Notes under the pieces: model-generated
The model's input: the letters and a program-made list of their open reading frames with translations, nothing else
Database searches by the model: none
What the model was told of the DNA's origin: nothing
Assembly: GCF_019297835.1 (NCBI RefSeq)
Contig: NZ_CP079203.1
Location: forward strand, 3,786,001-3,850,000
Origin: Sphingomonas sanguinis
Lineage (GTDB): Bacteria > Pseudomonadota > Alphaproteobacteria > Sphingomonadales > Sphingomonadaceae
Reading direction: 5' to 3'
Length of the DNA: 64,000 nucleotides
Translations under genes and position numbers: made by a program
Shown: positions 62,226-64,000 of the stretch, one piece after another
Numbering within the stretch: position 1 is the stretch's first letter
Layout: the number at the start of each line of letters is the position of its first letter

Positions 62226-62975
62226 ATGAAAATTCTGGTGCCGATCAAGCGGGTGGTCGATCATAACGTCAAGATTCGCGTCAAGGGCGACGGGTCGGGC
62301 GTCGACCTGGCCAATGTGAAGATGTCGATCAACCCGTTCGACGAGATCGCGGTCGAAGAGGCGGTCCGGTTGAAAGAGGCTGGCGTCGCGACCGAGATCG
62401 TCGTCGTCTCGATCGGTCCGGCCCAGGCGCAGGACGTGCTGCGCACCGCGCTGGCGGTCGGTGCGGACCGGGCGATCCTGATCCGCGCGGAGGTGATGCC
62501 GGAACCGCTGGCCGTCGCAAAATTGTTGGCGGCGGTGGTGGCCAAGGAGCAGCCCGGCCTCGTCCTGCTGGGCAAGCAGGCGATCGACGACGATGCCAAC
62601 CAGACCGGGCAGATGCTGTCGGCGTTGCTGGGGTGGTCGCAGGCGACCTTCGCCTCGCGGATCGCGATTGACGGCGCTCGCGCGACGGTGACGCGTGAAG
62701 TTGATGGCGGGTTGCAGGTGATCGACGTGGCGCTGCCCGCGGTCGTGTCGGTCGATCTGCGGCTCAACGAGCCGCGCTATGCGACGCTGCCCAATATCAT
62801 GAAGGCCAAGAAGAAGCCGCTGGACGAGGCGAGCGTCGAGGATTTCGGGGTTGATGTCGGCCCGCGCCTGACCGTCCTTGCGACCGAGGAGCCGAAGCTG
62901 CGCGGGCCGGGGGTCCGCGTCGCCTCCGTCGCGGAACTCGCCCACAAGCTCAAGGCCGAGGCCTGCGTCCTGTAA
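62226..62975 (+). CDS. etfB: Electron transfer flavoprotein beta subunit
   Basis: ATG at 62226 has GGGGAGCAGCAGC just upstream and gives the family-standard start [19 protein letters not shown]; the open frame from 62187 adds 13 non-homologous residues. The 249-residue protein has [40 protein letters not shown] and the recognition-loop [22 protein letters not shown]. With EtfA it accepts electrons from flavin dehydrogenases such as dimethylglycine dehydrogenase and passes them to the quinone pool. Confidence 0.95.
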   Translation: MKILVPIKRVVDHNVKIRVKGDGSGVDLANVKMSINPFDEIAVEEAVRLKEAGVATEIVVVSIGPAQAQDVLRTALAVGADRAILIRAEVMPEPLAVAKLLAAVVAKEQPGLVLLGKQAIDDDANQTGQMLSALLGWSQATFASRIAIDGARATVTREVDGGLQVIDVALPAVVSVDLRLNEPRYATLPNIMKAKKKPLDEASVEDFGVDVGPRLTVLATEEPKLRGPGVRVASVAELAHKLKAEACVL

Positions 62976-62995
62976 TCGCGATCGGGAGACCAGAC

Positions 62996-63928
62996 ATGAC
63001 GATCCTGTTGCTCGCCGAGCACGACAATGAAAACCTTTCCGAATCGACCGCGCGGACGCTGACCGCGGCATCGCAGATGGGCGATGCGGTCGACATCCTG
63101 GTGGCCGGGCAGGGCGCGGCGGACGTCGCCCAGGCCGCGGCGCGGCTTACCGGCGTGCGCCGGGTATTGCTGGCGGAAGCGGCGGCGCTGGAACAGCGGC
63201 TGGCCGAACCGACCGCCGCGCTGCTCGTCGCGCTGGCGGCGAACTATGGCGCCATCGTCGCACCGGCGACCAGCACCGGCAAGAACGTCCTGCCGCGCGT
63301 CGCCGCCCTGCTCGACGTGATGCAGGTGTCGGAGGTCGTCGAGGTGATCGCGCCCGACACGTTCAAGCGTCCGATCTATGCCGGTAACGCGGTGCAGACG
63401 GTGCGTTCGGGCGATGCCGTGAAGGTCGTGACCGTCCGCACCGCGTCCTTCGCGCCGACGGCGTCCGGCGACGCGGCGGCGGAGATCGTCGCGGCCGGCG
63501 ACCCCGGCGATCCCGGCCTGTCGCGCTTCGTCGAGAATCAGTTCGCCGCCACGGACCGGCCGGACCTGGACGGCGCACGCATCGTCGTGTCCGGCGGACG
63601 AGCGCTGGGTTCGGCGGAGAAATTCCGCGAGACGATCCTGCCGCTCGCCGACCGGCTGGGCGCGGCGGTCGGCGCATCGCGTGCGGCGGTCGATGCGGGC
63701 TATGCGCCGAACGACTGGCAGGTGGGGCAGACCGGCAAGGTCGTGGCGCCCGACCTGTATGTCGCCTGCGGCATTTCCGGCGCGATCCAGCATCTGGCCG
63801 GGATGAAGGACGCCAAGGTCATCGTCGCGATCAACAAGGACGAGGATGCGCCGATCTTCCAGGTCGCCGATTACGGCCTGGTCGGCGACCTGTTCGACCT
63901 CGTCCCCGAACTCGAGCGCCAGCTCTGA
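62996..63928 (+). CDS. etfA: Electron transfer flavoprotein alpha subunit
   Basis: The 310-residue protein starts 21 bases after etfB. Its N-terminal half carries [30 protein letters not shown]. The C-terminal FAD domain shows [63 protein letters not shown] and [22 protein letters not shown]. All are conserved EtfA elements, including the Arg and His/Gln FAD contacts. It probably continues into a catabolic operon beyond the window. Confidence 0.96.
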   Translation: MTILLLAEHDNENLSESTARTLTAASQMGDAVDILVAGQGAADVAQAAARLTGVRRVLLAEAAALEQRLAEPTAALLVALAANYGAIVAPATSTGKNVLPRVAALLDVMQVSEVVEVIAPDTFKRPIYAGNAVQTVRSGDAVKVVTVRTASFAPTASGDAAAEIVAAGDPGDPGLSRFVENQFAATDRPDLDGARIVVSGGRALGSAEKFRETILPLADRLGAAVGASRAAVDAGYAPNDWQVGQTGKVVAPDLYVACGISGAIQHLAGMKDAKVIVAINKDEDAPIFQVADYGLVGDLFDLVPELERQL

Positions 63929-63963
63929 GCCGATCGAACGCCATTCCCGAACGAGGCCCGTCC

Positions 63964-64000
63964 ATGAGCGAGAAGTCCTACGTCATCCGGCTCGGCTGCC
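63964..64000 (+). CDS. Start of a further gene, cut by window edge
   Basis: ATG at 63964, 35 bases after etfA, opens a frame reading MSEKSYVIRLGC before the window ends. Spacing and strand suggest the same operon. Too little is visible to name it. Confidence 0.4.
   Translation, partial: MSEKSYVIRLGC

Overview
The window reads as chromosomal DNA of a sphingomonad (Alphaproteobacteria, Sphingomonas or a close relative). The evidence is the high GC content, the exopolysaccharide gene types, a sphingomonad-style TonB-dependent receptor next to a TPR-sulfotransferase, and the PssD/PssE and AtrD/AtrB-like gene pairs. No rRNA, tRNA or CRISPR array was seen.

Positions 1-43000 are mostly one large exopolysaccharide (EPS) locus of the Wzx/Wzy type. 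A minus-strand operon (7889 down to 1798, every junction a 4-base overlap) encodes a GT4, an acyltransferase, a Wzy/ligase-like protein, a flippase and a second GT4. A GT2 gene follows it. Next come a LapG-like protease, a SleB-type hydrolase and two convergent acyltransferases whose 3' ends overlap. The export block (12704-18043) holds an outer-membrane export lipoprotein, an exported protein of unknown function, a beta-barrel protein and a Wzc-type tyrosine autokinase. Further on are a second and third Wzy/ligase-like protein, a WecG/TagA-type GT, a GT39-like enzyme, a PilZ protein, the PssD/PssE pair and the initiating sugar-phosphate transferase (37074). No dTDP-rhamnose genes are present, so the polymer cannot be named.

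A secretion block lies inside the locus. It has an 883-residue RTX protein with a GH12-like domain, its type I ABC transporter and adaptor, and a pair encoding a spike-base-like protein and an SGNH hydrolase. Two copies of a ~245-bp palindromic repeat bracket the transporter, adaptor, spike-base and SGNH genes. Two more exported proteins (20476 and 39191) appear to share the GH12-like fold and both catalytic glutamates. The EPS region ends with a chemoreceptor, a CheW and a porin.

Positions 44490-45500 are a scar made of a decayed integrase and an IS3-family transposase remnant. After it comes a complete sarcosine-to-pyruvate module: glyA, soxBDAG, sdaA and a YbaK-type deacylase. It is followed by a BCCT betaine-type transporter, a TonB-dependent receptor, a TPR-sulfotransferase, a GlxA/GbdR-like AraC regulator and divergent etfBA. 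Together these suggest catabolism of glycine betaine, dimethylglycine or sarcosine. A TGNCGCAA-like motif recurs upstream of several of these genes and may be the regulator's site.
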